7,351 bases of DNA, taken from contig DATKEH010000050.1 of assembly GCA_035546355.1 (NCBI GenBank), forward strand, positions 1 through 7,351. The letters run 5' to 3'. Below the pieces are notes generated by a model. The model ran no database searches. It had not been told where the DNA came from and was given only the letters and a program-made list of their open reading frames with translations. The DNA comes from DATKEH01 sp035546355. GTDB taxonomy: Bacteria; Acidobacteriota; Thermoanaerobaculia; Multivoradales; JAIOJS01. Shown here one piece after another: positions 1-6,013 of the stretch. The stretch's first letter is position 1. The number at the start of each line of letters is the position of its first letter. The translations under genes were made by a program, and so were the position numbers.

Positions 1-135
1 TGGCCCAGACCCTTGCAGACCGGCGTGACGACAACTCTCGCGTTGAATCCGCGTCCCACGCCCGCACAAGCGGCCGGACGGTCAACCTCACCCGCCCCTG
101 GGGACCTCGTCGAGCCCCTTCATGCATAGTCCGGG
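1..135. other. Intergenic or edge sequence with no recognised gene
   Basis: This is the stretch between the window edge and the stop codon of the deoxynucleoside kinase. Plus-strand frame 1 is open from base 1 to a TAG at 127-129, so it could be the last 42 codons of a gene entering from the left and converging on the kinase. The translation is rich in P, T and A, matches no family I know, and uses A or T in the third position far more often than the clear genes here. A minus-strand frame from an ATG near 127 is also open to the edge and equally unconvincing. No U-tract terminator is visible downstream of the kinase. Confidence 0.4.
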
Positions 136-777
136 CTAGCGGGATCCAAGCGGCACGTAGTGCTCCGTTCCCCGCACCGGCTGACTCAGCCTCCTGACCA
201 GGTCGGCGAAGTCCTCGCTCCGCTGCACGAAGTCGATGTGGCGTGTGTCGACCACCAGCAGCGGCGAACGGTCGTAGTAATGGTAATAGTGATGGTAGGC
301 GTCGAGCAACTGGGCGATGTAGTCCTCGGCCATCTGCCGCTCGAAGGAGCGCTGGCGGCGGCGGATGCGGGCCATGCAGGTGGCGACGTCGGCGGTCAAG
401 AAGAGCACCAGGTCGGGGGTGCGTACCTGCGGCTCGAGCAGCTGGTAGAGCTTGTTGTACAGCGCCAGCTCGTCGTCGGAGAGATTGAGGTAGGCGAAGA
501 TGCGGTCCTTGGGGAAGGCGTAGTCGGCCAACACCAGGCGTTCGAAGAGGTTGCGCTGCAGCAGCTCCTGCTGCTGCTTGTACCGCGCCAGCAGGAAGTA
601 CAGCTGGGTCTGGAAGGCGGTGCCGGGGCGGTCCTTGTAGAAGTCGGCGAGGAACGGGTTGTCGACGTCCTCGAGGACCTTGACCCCCTCGAAGCGCTCG
701 AGCAGCTTCTCCACCAGCGAGGTCTTGCCGACGCCGATGGGACCGTCAACGGCGAGGTAGGAGAAGGGGAGGGGCAA
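136..777 (-). CDS. Deoxynucleoside kinase (dAK/dGK/dCK family)
   Basis: The product is a cytoplasmic salvage kinase that transfers a phosphate from a nucleoside triphosphate to the 5'-hydroxyl of a deoxynucleoside. With the TTG start at 777 it has 213 residues, normal for the bacterial family. The P-loop GPIGVGKTS is at residues 12-20, followed by the family blocks NPFLADFYKD (40-49), AFQTQLYFLLARY (54-66) and ADYAFPKDRIFA (84-95). The arginine-rich LID RIRRRQRSFE is at 137-146, and the tail PLLVVDT..IDFV is also typical. The frame stays open upstream to a GTG at 858, but the extra 27 residues are low-complexity and precede the usual start of the fold. TTG at 777 has a GGTGAGG about 8-10 bases upstream. 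It lies 132 bases downstream of mqnE on the same strand and may be read with it. The sequence does not settle whether deoxyadenosine, deoxyguanosine or deoxycytidine is preferred. Confidence 0.9.
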   Translation of the reverse strand: MPLPFSYLAVDGPIGVGKTSLVEKLLERFEGVKVLEDVDNPFLADFYKDRPGTAFQTQLYFLLARYKQQQELLQRNLFERLVLADYAFPKDRIFAYLNLSDDELALYNKLYQLLEPQVRTPDLVLFLTADVATCMARIRRRQRSFERQMAEDYIAQLLDAYHHYYHYYDRSPLLVVDTRHIDFVQRSEDFADLVRRLSQPVRGTEHYVPLGSR

Positions 778-909
778 GTGAGTCGCCTCACCCGGCCCGA
801 TGGCTGCCACCAGACCGCGCGAGGGTCGCCGCAGCGCTACCCCCGACCCGCCCCGCACGAGGGCTCTCGGCCGCCCCCCGCTCCTCCACCCCTATCCCGC
901 TTGGGGTCC

Positions 910-2046
910 TCACGGCAGCGACGCGACCGCGGCCTCGCGGGACAGCGGGTTGTAGAGGGTGTCCCGCTCCACCGGCACGCAGCCCGCGGCGCGGATGATG
1001 CGCTCGAGCTCCCCCCGGCTGAGCTGCTGGCCGGTGTCGGCGCCGGCCATGTGGTAGATGGTCTCCTCCACCACCGTGCCGTCGAGGTCGTCGGCGCCGA
1101 ACGACAGCGCCACTTGCGCCAGCTTCGGCGTCACCATGATCCAGTAGGCCTTCACGTGCGGCACGTTGTCGAGCACCAGCCGGGCGGCGGCGAGATGGCG
1201 CAGATCTTCGCTGCCTGTGGTGTGGTACTCGAGGCCGAGGTAGTTGTTCTCGGGGTGGTAGGCGAGCGGGATGAAGCAGTTGAAGCCGCCGGTCTCGTCC
1301 TGCAGCGCGCGTAGGCGCAGCAGGTGGTCGACCTTGTGCTCGACCCCCTCGACGTGGCCGTAGAGCATGGTGCAGTTGCTCTTGAGCCCCAGCCGGTGGG
1401 CGACGCGGTGTACCTCGAGCCACTCCTCGGCGTCGAGCTTGCCGTCGCAGATCACCTTGCGCACTTCCTGGTGGAAGATCTCGGCGCCACCGCCGGGGAG
1501 CGAGCCGAGCCCGGCGGCCATCAGCCGCCGCAGCACCTCCTCGATCGACAGGCGCTCGCGCTGGGCGAACCAGCCGATCTCGATGGCGGTGAAGGCCTTG
1601 AGATGGGCGTCGGGGAAGCGGGCCCGCAAGCCACGCAGCATCTCCTCGTACCAGGCGAGGTCGAGGTGGGGATGCAGCCCGCCGACGATGTGGAGCTCGG
1701 TGACCCGGTTGCCCCCCTGCTCGGCGGCGTGCGCGTACACCTCCTCGTGGCTCATCTGCCAGGCGTGCGGCTCCCCCTCGAGCGCCGCGAAGCTGCAGAA
1801 CTTGCAGTTGTAGGTGTAGACGCAGACGTTGGTGGGGTTGAGGTGGCGGTTGACGTTGTAGTAGGCGAGGTCGCCGTGCAGCCGGCGGCGTACGTGGTCG
1901 GCCAGCCGGCCGAGGTGGAGCAGGTGCGGGGTGGTGAAGCACTGCACCGCGTCGGCCTCGTCGAGGCGCTCGCGGTGGCAGACCTTGGCGGCCAGCTCCC
2001 GCAGCTCGAGAGGGAAGGTGGCGGGATCGATCGGGCGCGGCGGCAT
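910..2046 (-). CDS. mqnE: Aminofutalosine synthase MqnE (radical SAM)
   Basis: MqnE is a radical S-adenosylmethionine enzyme that joins the adenosyl radical to 3-[(1-carboxyvinyl)oxy]benzoate to give 6-amino-6-deoxyfutalosine, an early step of futalosine-route menaquinone synthesis. The 378-residue length is typical. Family marks are NRHLNPTNVC (66-75), TELHIVGGLHP (116-126), KAFTAIEIGWF (150-160) and LPGGGAEIF (183-191). The KAFTAIEI block argues for MqnE rather than the paralogue MqnC or the CofH/CofG enzymes. The [4Fe-4S] cysteines are C75, C81 and C84, giving CX5CX2C where CX3CX2C is usual; the frame is clean on both sides. The ATG at 2046 has no Shine-Dalgarno sequence but has TATACT seven bases before it, suggesting a leaderless mRNA. 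The gene starts 19 bases after the UbiA-like gene and probably belongs to its unit as well. Confidence 0.93.
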   Translation of the reverse strand: MPPRPIDPATFPLELRELAAKVCHRERLDEADAVQCFTTPHLLHLGRLADHVRRRLHGDLAYYNVNRHLNPTNVCVYTYNCKFCSFAALEGEPHAWQMSHEEVYAHAAEQGGNRVTELHIVGGLHPHLDLAWYEEMLRGLRARFPDAHLKAFTAIEIGWFAQRERLSIEEVLRRLMAAGLGSLPGGGAEIFHQEVRKVICDGKLDAEEWLEVHRVAHRLGLKSNCTMLYGHVEGVEHKVDHLLRLRALQDETGGFNCFIPLAYHPENNYLGLEYHTTGSEDLRHLAAARLVLDNVPHVKAYWIMVTPKLAQVALSFGADDLDGTVVEETIYHMAGADTGQQLSRGELERIIRAAGCVPVERDTLYNPLSREAAVASLP

Positions 2047-2053
2047 CGGCGGC

Positions 2054-2059
2054 AGTATA
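2054..2059 (-). promoter_or_regulatory. Putative -10 box for leaderless mqnE mRNA
   Basis: TATACT on the minus strand is followed by seven bases and then the ATG of mqnE. A -10 hexamer at this distance would start transcription at or next to the A of the ATG. No Shine-Dalgarno sequence lies upstream of that ATG, and the hexamer sits in the only AT-rich patch of the short gap after the UbiA-like gene. I see no convincing -35 hexamer at 16-18 bases, so this rests on the box, its spacing and the missing ribosome binding site. Confidence 0.4.
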
Positions 2060-2065
2060 TCGACT

Positions 2066-2968
2066 CTATCCGGGCCGCAGCACGTCCAGGGTGGTGGCCA
2101 GGAACAGCCACGCCGACAGCGCGCCGTTGGCGGTGAAGAAGGCGGCGTTCAGCCGCGACAGGTCGCCCGGCCGCACGATCCAGTGCTGATAGACGAGCAG
2201 CAGGCCGCAGCCGGCGACGCCGAGCCAGTAGAAGCCGCCGAGACCCGGCGGATAGACGCGGGGGAGCAGCGCCAGCAGGACCAGCATGAGGGCGTGCAGC
2301 AGCGCGGAAACCACCAGCGCCGGGCCGACGCCGACGCGGGCGGGGAGCGAGGACAGCCCGGCACGGCGGTCGAGCTCCACGTCCTGCAGGGCGTAGAGCA
2401 CGTCGAAGCCGGCCACCCAGCAGACCACCACCGCGGCGAGCAGCGCCGGGGTCCAGCCCACGTCGCCGCGCACCGCGATCCACGCTCCCAGCGGCGCCCC
2501 GGCCAGCGCCAGGCCGAGCCACAGGTGGCACAGCGCGGTGAAGCGCTTGCTGTAGGAGTAGAGCAGCAGCACCGCGAGGGCCAGCGGCGACAGCGCCAGG
2601 GCCAGCGGATTGAGCCGCCAGGCGGCGAGCACCAGCAGCCCGCAGGAGGCGACCACGAAGGCGGCGACGAAGCCCGGCCGCAGCTCACCCGCCGGCAGCG
2701 CGCGGCCGGCGGTGCGCGGGTTGGCGGCGTCGAGGCGGCGGTCGACGAGGCGGTTGAAGGCCATGGCGGCGCTGCGCGCCCCCACCATCGCCACCGCGAT
2801 CCAGCCGATGGTCCGCCACGGCGGCAATCCCCCAGCCGCCAACACCATCCCCAGGAAGGCGAAGGGCAGGGCGAACAGCGTGTGCTCGAACTGGATCATC
2901 TCGAGCACCAGCCGCAGCCGGCCTGCGAACGATCGCGGCGCCGCGCCGAGCGATCCGGCGGTGGTCAA
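2066..2968 (-). CDS. mqnP: UbiA-family prenyltransferase, MqnP-like (menaquinone)
   Basis: This is an integral membrane enzyme that attaches a polyprenyl tail to an aromatic acceptor; next to mqnE and ubiX the acceptor is most likely the bicyclic naphthoate intermediate of the futalosine pathway. With the TTG start at 2968 it has 300 residues. The N-terminal block EMIQFEHTLFALPFAFLG (23-40) is typical of the MqnP/UbiA-like group. The first aspartate motif is N72-x3-D76-x3-D80 and the second is D189-x2-Y192-A-x2-D196-x3-D200, followed by GLSSLPARVG. Hydrophobic stretches fit about eight or nine membrane helices. The frame is open far upstream, but the TTG overlaps the ubiX stop (TTGA) and has GGGAG about nine bases before it, which favours translational coupling. 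A 4-hydroxybenzoate acceptor for ubiquinone cannot be excluded from sequence but does not fit the neighbours. Confidence 0.88.
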   Translation of the reverse strand: MTTAGSLGAAPRSFAGRLRLVLEMIQFEHTLFALPFAFLGMVLAAGGLPPWRTIGWIAVAMVGARSAAMAFNRLVDRRLDAANPRTAGRALPAGELRPGFVAAFVVASCGLLVLAAWRLNPLALALSPLALAVLLLYSYSKRFTALCHLWLGLALAGAPLGAWIAVRGDVGWTPALLAAVVVCWVAGFDVLYALQDVELDRRAGLSSLPARVGVGPALVVSALLHALMLVLLALLPRVYPPGLGGFYWLGVAGCGLLLVYQHWIVRPGDLSRLNAAFFTANGALSAWLFLATTLDVLRPG

Positions 2969-3579
2969 CCGCCCTCGCTCCCCCAGCGCAGGTGCGCCAG
3001 CTCCGGCAGCGGGATGCCGAGGTGGTCGAACAGGCGCAGCACGTAGGCGTCGAGGAACTCGTCGAGCTCCTCGCCGGCGTAGAAGGCGGGCACCGGCGGG
3101 GCGATCACCGCCCCGGCATAGGCCAGGCGGCGGAGGTTCTCGAGGTGCACCAGCGCCAGCGGCGTCTCGCGGAAGCCGAGCAGCAGCGGCCAACGCTCCT
3201 TGAGCGCCACCGCCCCGGCGCGGTGGATCAGGGTCGCGCCGGTACCGCTGGCCAGCGCCCCGAGGGTGGCGGCGCTGCAGGGCAGCACCACGGTGCCGTC
3301 GAGACGGTAGGAGCCCGAGGCGATGGCAGCGTCGAGCTCGCTGTCGCGGTGGGCGACGACGCGCTCGCGGTGCTCGGGCGCCAGCTCCGCGGCCTCCAGC
3401 AGGCCGCGGGCCCCGGGGGGGCTGAGGGCGGCCTCGTGCTTGAGCACCAGGCTGGCGCCCGACGACACCACCAGGTGCAGCCGCTCGAGCTGCGGATGGC
3501 GGGCGGCGGTGGCGAGGAAGCGCAGCGGCAGCCGCACCCCCGACGCGCCGGTGACGAGCAGCGCCAGACGGTAGCCCAT
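2965..3579 (-). CDS. ubiX: UbiX-type flavin prenyltransferase (menaquinone-associated)
   Basis: UbiX prenylates FMN with dimethylallyl monophosphate to make the cofactor that UbiD-type decarboxylases need; beside mqnE it probably corresponds to MqnM of the futalosine pathway. The product has 204 residues, the usual size. It has the Rossmann TGASG loop (10-14), ASGSYRLDG (87-95), PCSAATL (100-106), R120, K127, RETPL (137-141) and PPVPAFY (161-167). A tryptophan near the C-terminus, W199, also matches family positions. The usual RAADV block reads RAGAV, and the usual aromatic-glycine after the first loop is replaced by VRLPL. The ATG at 3579 was chosen because the upstream extension is arginine-rich and lies before the first beta strand. 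It has no Shine-Dalgarno sequence but a TACAAT six bases upstream. No UbiD partner is in the window. Confidence 0.9.
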   Translation of the reverse strand: MGYRLALLVTGASGVRLPLRFLATAARHPQLERLHLVVSSGASLVLKHEAALSPPGARGLLEAAELAPEHRERVVAHRDSELDAAIASGSYRLDGTVVLPCSAATLGALASGTGATLIHRAGAVALKERWPLLLGFRETPLALVHLENLRRLAYAGAVIAPPVPAFYAGEELDEFLDAYVLRLFDHLGIPLPELAHLRWGSEGG

Positions 3580-3585
3580 GACCGG

Positions 3586-3591
3586 ATTGTA
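3586..3591 (-). promoter_or_regulatory. Putative -10 box for leaderless ubiX mRNA
   Basis: TACAAT on the minus strand is followed by six bases and then the ATG of ubiX, the spacing expected when transcription starts at the A of the start codon. There is no Shine-Dalgarno sequence. A -35 hexamer is not evident. If real, it is the main promoter of the ubiX-mqnP-mqnE block and makes it independent of the transporter gene upstream. Confidence 0.42.
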
Positions 3592-3618
3592 CGCCGCCCG
3601 CGACGGGGCTCCGGCTCT

Positions 3619-3651
3619 GCCGTGGCGGCGCCCCCGACGCGTCGCCACGGC
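3619..3651 (-). terminator. GC-rich hairpin between transporter and ubiX
   Basis: GCCGTGGCG (3619-3627) and CGCCACGGC (3643-3651) form a perfect nine-base-pair stem with a 15-base loop. It lies 59 bases beyond the transporter stop and 28 bases before the -10-like box of ubiX. No U-tract follows on the minus strand, so it is not a classical intrinsic terminator. It could be a U-less terminator, a processing or stabilising stem, or simply a product of high GC content. Confidence 0.35.
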
Positions 3652-3665
3652 GCAGGCGGAGGGCA

Positions 3666-3704
3666 CCGCGGGGCCGTGGCCGCGGCGATGCCTCGGCGAT
3701 CGCC
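3666..3704 (-). repeat. Inverted repeats just after the transporter gene
   Basis: Two further short inverted repeats lie 6-44 bases beyond the transporter stop. CCGCGG at 3666-3671 pairs with CCGCGG at 3680-3685. GGCGAT at 3684-3689 can pair with ATCGCC at 3699-3704, which itself ends the ten-base palindrome GGCGATCGCC (3695-3704). The two overlap, so they would be alternative folds. Together with the larger hairpin at 3619-3651 they make this gap rich in possible RNA structure. Confidence 0.3.
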
Positions 3705-3709
3705 TCGAC

Positions 3710-5746
3710 CTACCGGCGCAGCGGCCCCACCGCCACCCGGTAGATCGCCACCATCACCAGCGCCAGCAGCACCAGTCCCAGCAGGTCGCCCCAGCCGCCC
3801 CAGGGCTCGGGGCCGAGGAAGGCGAGGATGTTGCGGGACGCCTCGGGAGCCATCCCCATCCGCGAGGCGGCGAAGATGGGGATCGCCAGCAGGATGCCGA
3901 GCAGGGCCTCGCCGGTGATCAGGCCGGCGGCGAAGAGCAGCCCGTTGCGCTCGCCCGTGGAGCGCGCTTCCGCGATGGGCGCCTGGTCCTGGTGGCCGCC
4001 GCGCAGGGTCGAGCGGGTGTAGAAACGTCCCGCCGCCCAGGCGATGAGCCCGCCGAGCAGGATCGGCACCTCGAGCTCGAGGGGGAGGTAGATCCCCACC
4101 GCCACCGCCAGCACCGGCGCGCGGAAGGTGGAGCCGCGGCGCTTCAGCCCCTCGTCCAGCGCGATCACCAGGGCGGCGACGAACCCCCCCAACACCACCA
4201 TCCCCACCGGCAGGCCGCCGCCGAAGACGCCGGAGGCCACCGCCGCCATCAGCGTCGCCTGCGGCGCCGGCAGCGGGTTGGGGTGGGTCGCCGTCGGTGC
4301 CCCGATGCCGTACGCCTCGAGCAGCAGCATGAGGATCGGCGCCATCACCAGCGCCGCGGCAATCACCCCGACGAACTGCATCACCTGTTGCCGCACCGGC
4401 GTCGCGCCGAGCAGGTGCCCCGCCTTGAGGTCCTGCATGTTGTCGCCGGCGATGGCGGCGGCACAGCAGACGGTGGCGCCGATGAAGATCGCCGCCGCCG
4501 GGCCGATCACGCTGTCGGCGCCGAGCAGGGCCAGCAGCACCAGCGACGACACCAGGATGGTGGCGATGGTGACGCCGGAGATGGGGTTGTTCGACGAGCC
4601 GACGAGGCCGGCCATGTAGCCGGCCACCGCCGAGAACAGGAACCCGGCCACCACCACGATCAGCGCCATCAGCAGCGACAGCCACACCACGTCGGTCTGG
4701 CGCCAGAAGATGAGAAACAGGGGGATCAAGCCGACCAGCAGGGCCAGCCCGACCCACTGTATCGGCGTGTCGCGCTCGGTGCGCGGCAGCGCGGCGCCGC
4801 CCCCCTGGCGCACCCGGCGGTAGGCGGCGATGCCGCTGGCGATCCCCGACAGCAGGCTGCGGCGCAGGCTGATCAGCGCCCACAGCCCCCCCACCACCAT
4901 CGCCCCCACCCCCAGGTACCGGGTCTGCGTCGACCACAGCGTCCAGGCGTGGTCGGCGGGGCTCACCCCGGCGGGGATCCCCTGGGTGGCGGCGAGAATC
5001 GGGATCGCCACCCACCAGTTCAGCGCCCCACCCAGGAACATGAGCACCGCGATGTTGAGCCCGACGATGTAGCCGACCGCCACCAGCGCCGGCGAGACGT
5101 TGGTGCCGAGGTAGGCGATCGACCCGCCGACCCGTCGCGCGCCTTCGACCGCCTCCCCCCACAGCTTGACGCCGCTGGTGCCGAGCTTGAAGACCGCCCC
5201 CAGCAGGCCCGCCCAGGCCAGTATCTTGACGCCGCCGCCGCTCTCCCCGACCTTCAGCACCTCGGCGGTGGCGACGCCCTCCGGGAACCGGAGCGGCTCG
5301 TCGACGATCAGCGCCCGCCGCAGGGGAATGGTGAACAGCACGCCCACCAGCCCGCCGGTGCCGGCGATCAACGTCGTCTGCCAGTAGCCAAACCCGCTCC
5401 ACACGCCGATCAACACCAGCGCCGGGATGGTGAAGATCACCCCCGCCGCCAGGCTCTCGCCGGCCGAGGCCGCCGTCTGCACGATGTTGTTCTCGAGGAT
5501 GTTGGAGTCGCGGAAGAGCCGCAGCACCGCCATCGAGATCACCGCCGCCGGAATCGACGCCGACACCGTCATGCCCGCGAACAGGCCGAGGTAGGCGTTG
5601 GCGGCGCCGAGCACCACCGACAGCGCCATGCCCAGCAGCACCGCCTTGACGGTGATCTCGGGGAGGTTCTGCTCGGCCGGGATGTGGGGTCGGTGGGCCG
5701 GCGGCGGTGCAGCGGGGGCGGGCAGGCGTGTCTCGGGGGCGCTCAT
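3710..5746 (-). CDS. OPT family oligopeptide transporter
   Basis: This is a large inner-membrane secondary transporter of the OPT family, whose members import small peptides or metal chelates by proton coupling. It has 678 residues, normal for the bacterial branch, and is dominated by hydrophobic helices (about 14-16 by eye) after a proline- and alanine-rich cytoplasmic N-terminus of about 25 residues. Family marks include NAYLGLFAGMTVSASIPAAV near the N-terminus, LRFPEGVATAEVL, GSSNNPISGVTIATIL in the middle, and AGDNMQDLKAGHLLGATP. These fit the bacterial OPT group rather than yellow-stripe-like plant proteins. The ATG at 5746 has an excellent AGGAGG (5752-5757) five bases upstream, unlike ubiX and mqnE. 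It is the first minus-strand gene, divergent from the NYN gene. The substrate cannot be read from the sequence. Confidence 0.92.
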   Translation of the reverse strand: MSAPETRLPAPAAPPPAHRPHIPAEQNLPEITVKAVLLGMALSVVLGAANAYLGLFAGMTVSASIPAAVISMAVLRLFRDSNILENNIVQTAASAGESLAAGVIFTIPALVLIGVWSGFGYWQTTLIAGTGGLVGVLFTIPLRRALIVDEPLRFPEGVATAEVLKVGESGGGVKILAWAGLLGAVFKLGTSGVKLWGEAVEGARRVGGSIAYLGTNVSPALVAVGYIVGLNIAVLMFLGGALNWWVAIPILAATQGIPAGVSPADHAWTLWSTQTRYLGVGAMVVGGLWALISLRRSLLSGIASGIAAYRRVRQGGGAALPRTERDTPIQWVGLALLVGLIPLFLIFWRQTDVVWLSLLMALIVVVAGFLFSAVAGYMAGLVGSSNNPISGVTIATILVSSLVLLALLGADSVIGPAAAIFIGATVCCAAAIAGDNMQDLKAGHLLGATPVRQQVMQFVGVIAAALVMAPILMLLLEAYGIGAPTATHPNPLPAPQATLMAAVASGVFGGGLPVGMVVLGGFVAALVIALDEGLKRRGSTFRAPVLAVAVGIYLPLELEVPILLGGLIAWAAGRFYTRSTLRGGHQDQAPIAEARSTGERNGLLFAAGLITGEALLGILLAIPIFAASRMGMAPEASRNILAFLGPEPWGGWGDLLGLVLLALVMVAIYRVAVGPLRR

Positions 5747-5751
5747 CGCAT

Positions 5752-5757
5752 CCTCCT
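5752..5757 (-). promoter_or_regulatory. Shine-Dalgarno site of the OPT transporter
   Basis: AGGAGG on the minus strand lies five bases before the ATG at 5746. It fixes that start and shows that this organism does use Shine-Dalgarno initiation, making its absence before ubiX and mqnE more meaningful. Confidence 0.75.
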
Positions 5758-5831
5758 GCTGTGGAGAGATCTCCCGGGGCAGGGCCGGCGGCGGTGCCGA
5801 ATCGACCTCCGGGCGGGCTGGCTGTGGCGGA

Positions 5832-5840
5832 TGCTACACT
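5832..5840 (+). promoter_or_regulatory. Putative extended -10 promoter of the NYN gene
   Basis: TGCTACACT fits an extended -10 element (TG, one base, then a TANNNT hexamer at 5835-5840) and lies in the only AT-leaning patch of the divergent intergenic region. Transcription from it would give a leader of roughly 165 bases before the TTG at 6014. On the opposite strand the same patch reads TAGTGT (5836-5841) and TAGCAT (5831-5836), so it could also serve the transporter with a leader of about 75 bases. No -35 hexamer is clear for either direction. Confidence 0.35.
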
Positions 5841-5936
5841 AGTCGGGGCTGCCCGCCTCGTTCCCTGCCCGCGCCCAGTCCGCGTCCGACCGACCCGCAG
5901 AGCCGGCGCCTGCGTCGCGCGCCCGTGGGGCTTGCG

Positions 5937-5968
5937 AGGCGGGGGAGCCCACCGCCGCCGCCCCGCCT
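5937..5968 (+). repeat. Strong hairpin in the NYN gene leader
   Basis: AGGCGGGG (5937-5944) pairs perfectly with CCCCGCCT (5961-5968) around a 16-base loop. A one-base bulge at 5969 allows three more pairs, GCG with CGC, extending the stem outward to 5934-5972. It ends about 30 bases before the AGGAG at 6001, in the expected untranslated leader. It could regulate translation or RNA decay of the downstream gene; there is no U-tract, so early termination is less likely. Confidence 0.35.
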
Positions 5969-6000
5969 GCGCGCGGGGCTCATGCAACGCGACCGACCGC

Positions 6001-6005
6001 AGGAG
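6001..6005 (+). promoter_or_regulatory. Shine-Dalgarno site deciding the TTG start of the NYN gene
   Basis: AGGAG is eight bases before the TTG at 6014, which is in frame with the NYN and OST-HTH domains. The nearby ATGs at 5982 and 6022 are in another frame. This supports TTG as the real initiation codon. Confidence 0.6.
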
Positions 6006-6013
6006 AACCAGAC

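Noticed and set aside
40..56. CGCG-TTGAATC-CGCG resembling a tRNA T-arm
   Set aside because: The loop lacks the conserved TTC, and no anticodon arm, D-arm or matching acceptor stem is present on either strand.
778..858. A 27-residue N-terminal extension of the kinase to the GTG at 858
   Set aside because: It is low-complexity, lies before the family's usual start a few residues ahead of the P-loop, and has a poor ribosome binding site compared with the TTG at 777. It cannot be excluded entirely.
881..887. GGAGGAG on the minus strand between mqnE and the kinase
   Set aside because: No start codon lies 5-10 bases downstream; the nearest candidate GTG is more than 20 bases away. It is probably a chance purine run.
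3696..3703. GCGATCGC, the HIP1 palindrome common in cyanobacteria
   Set aside because: This is a single notable copy in a short gap, easily explained by base composition, and nothing else suggests a cyanobacterium.
5766..5773. GAGATCTC palindrome upstream of the transporter as a possible operator
   Set aside because: It is only eight bases with no symmetric extension and no second copy, so it is too short to call a binding site.
3578..5842. A 754-codon open frame on the plus strand opposite the transporter
   Set aside because: The translation is Q/H/R/D-rich low complexity, typical of the antisense of a hydrophobic GC-rich gene; the transporter on the other strand is certain.
5886..6004. 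Near-repeat of GACCGACC(C)GCAG at about 5888 and 5991 flanking the leader hairpin
   Set aside because: It has only two imperfect copies in a region of biased composition, so chance is a sufficient explanation.
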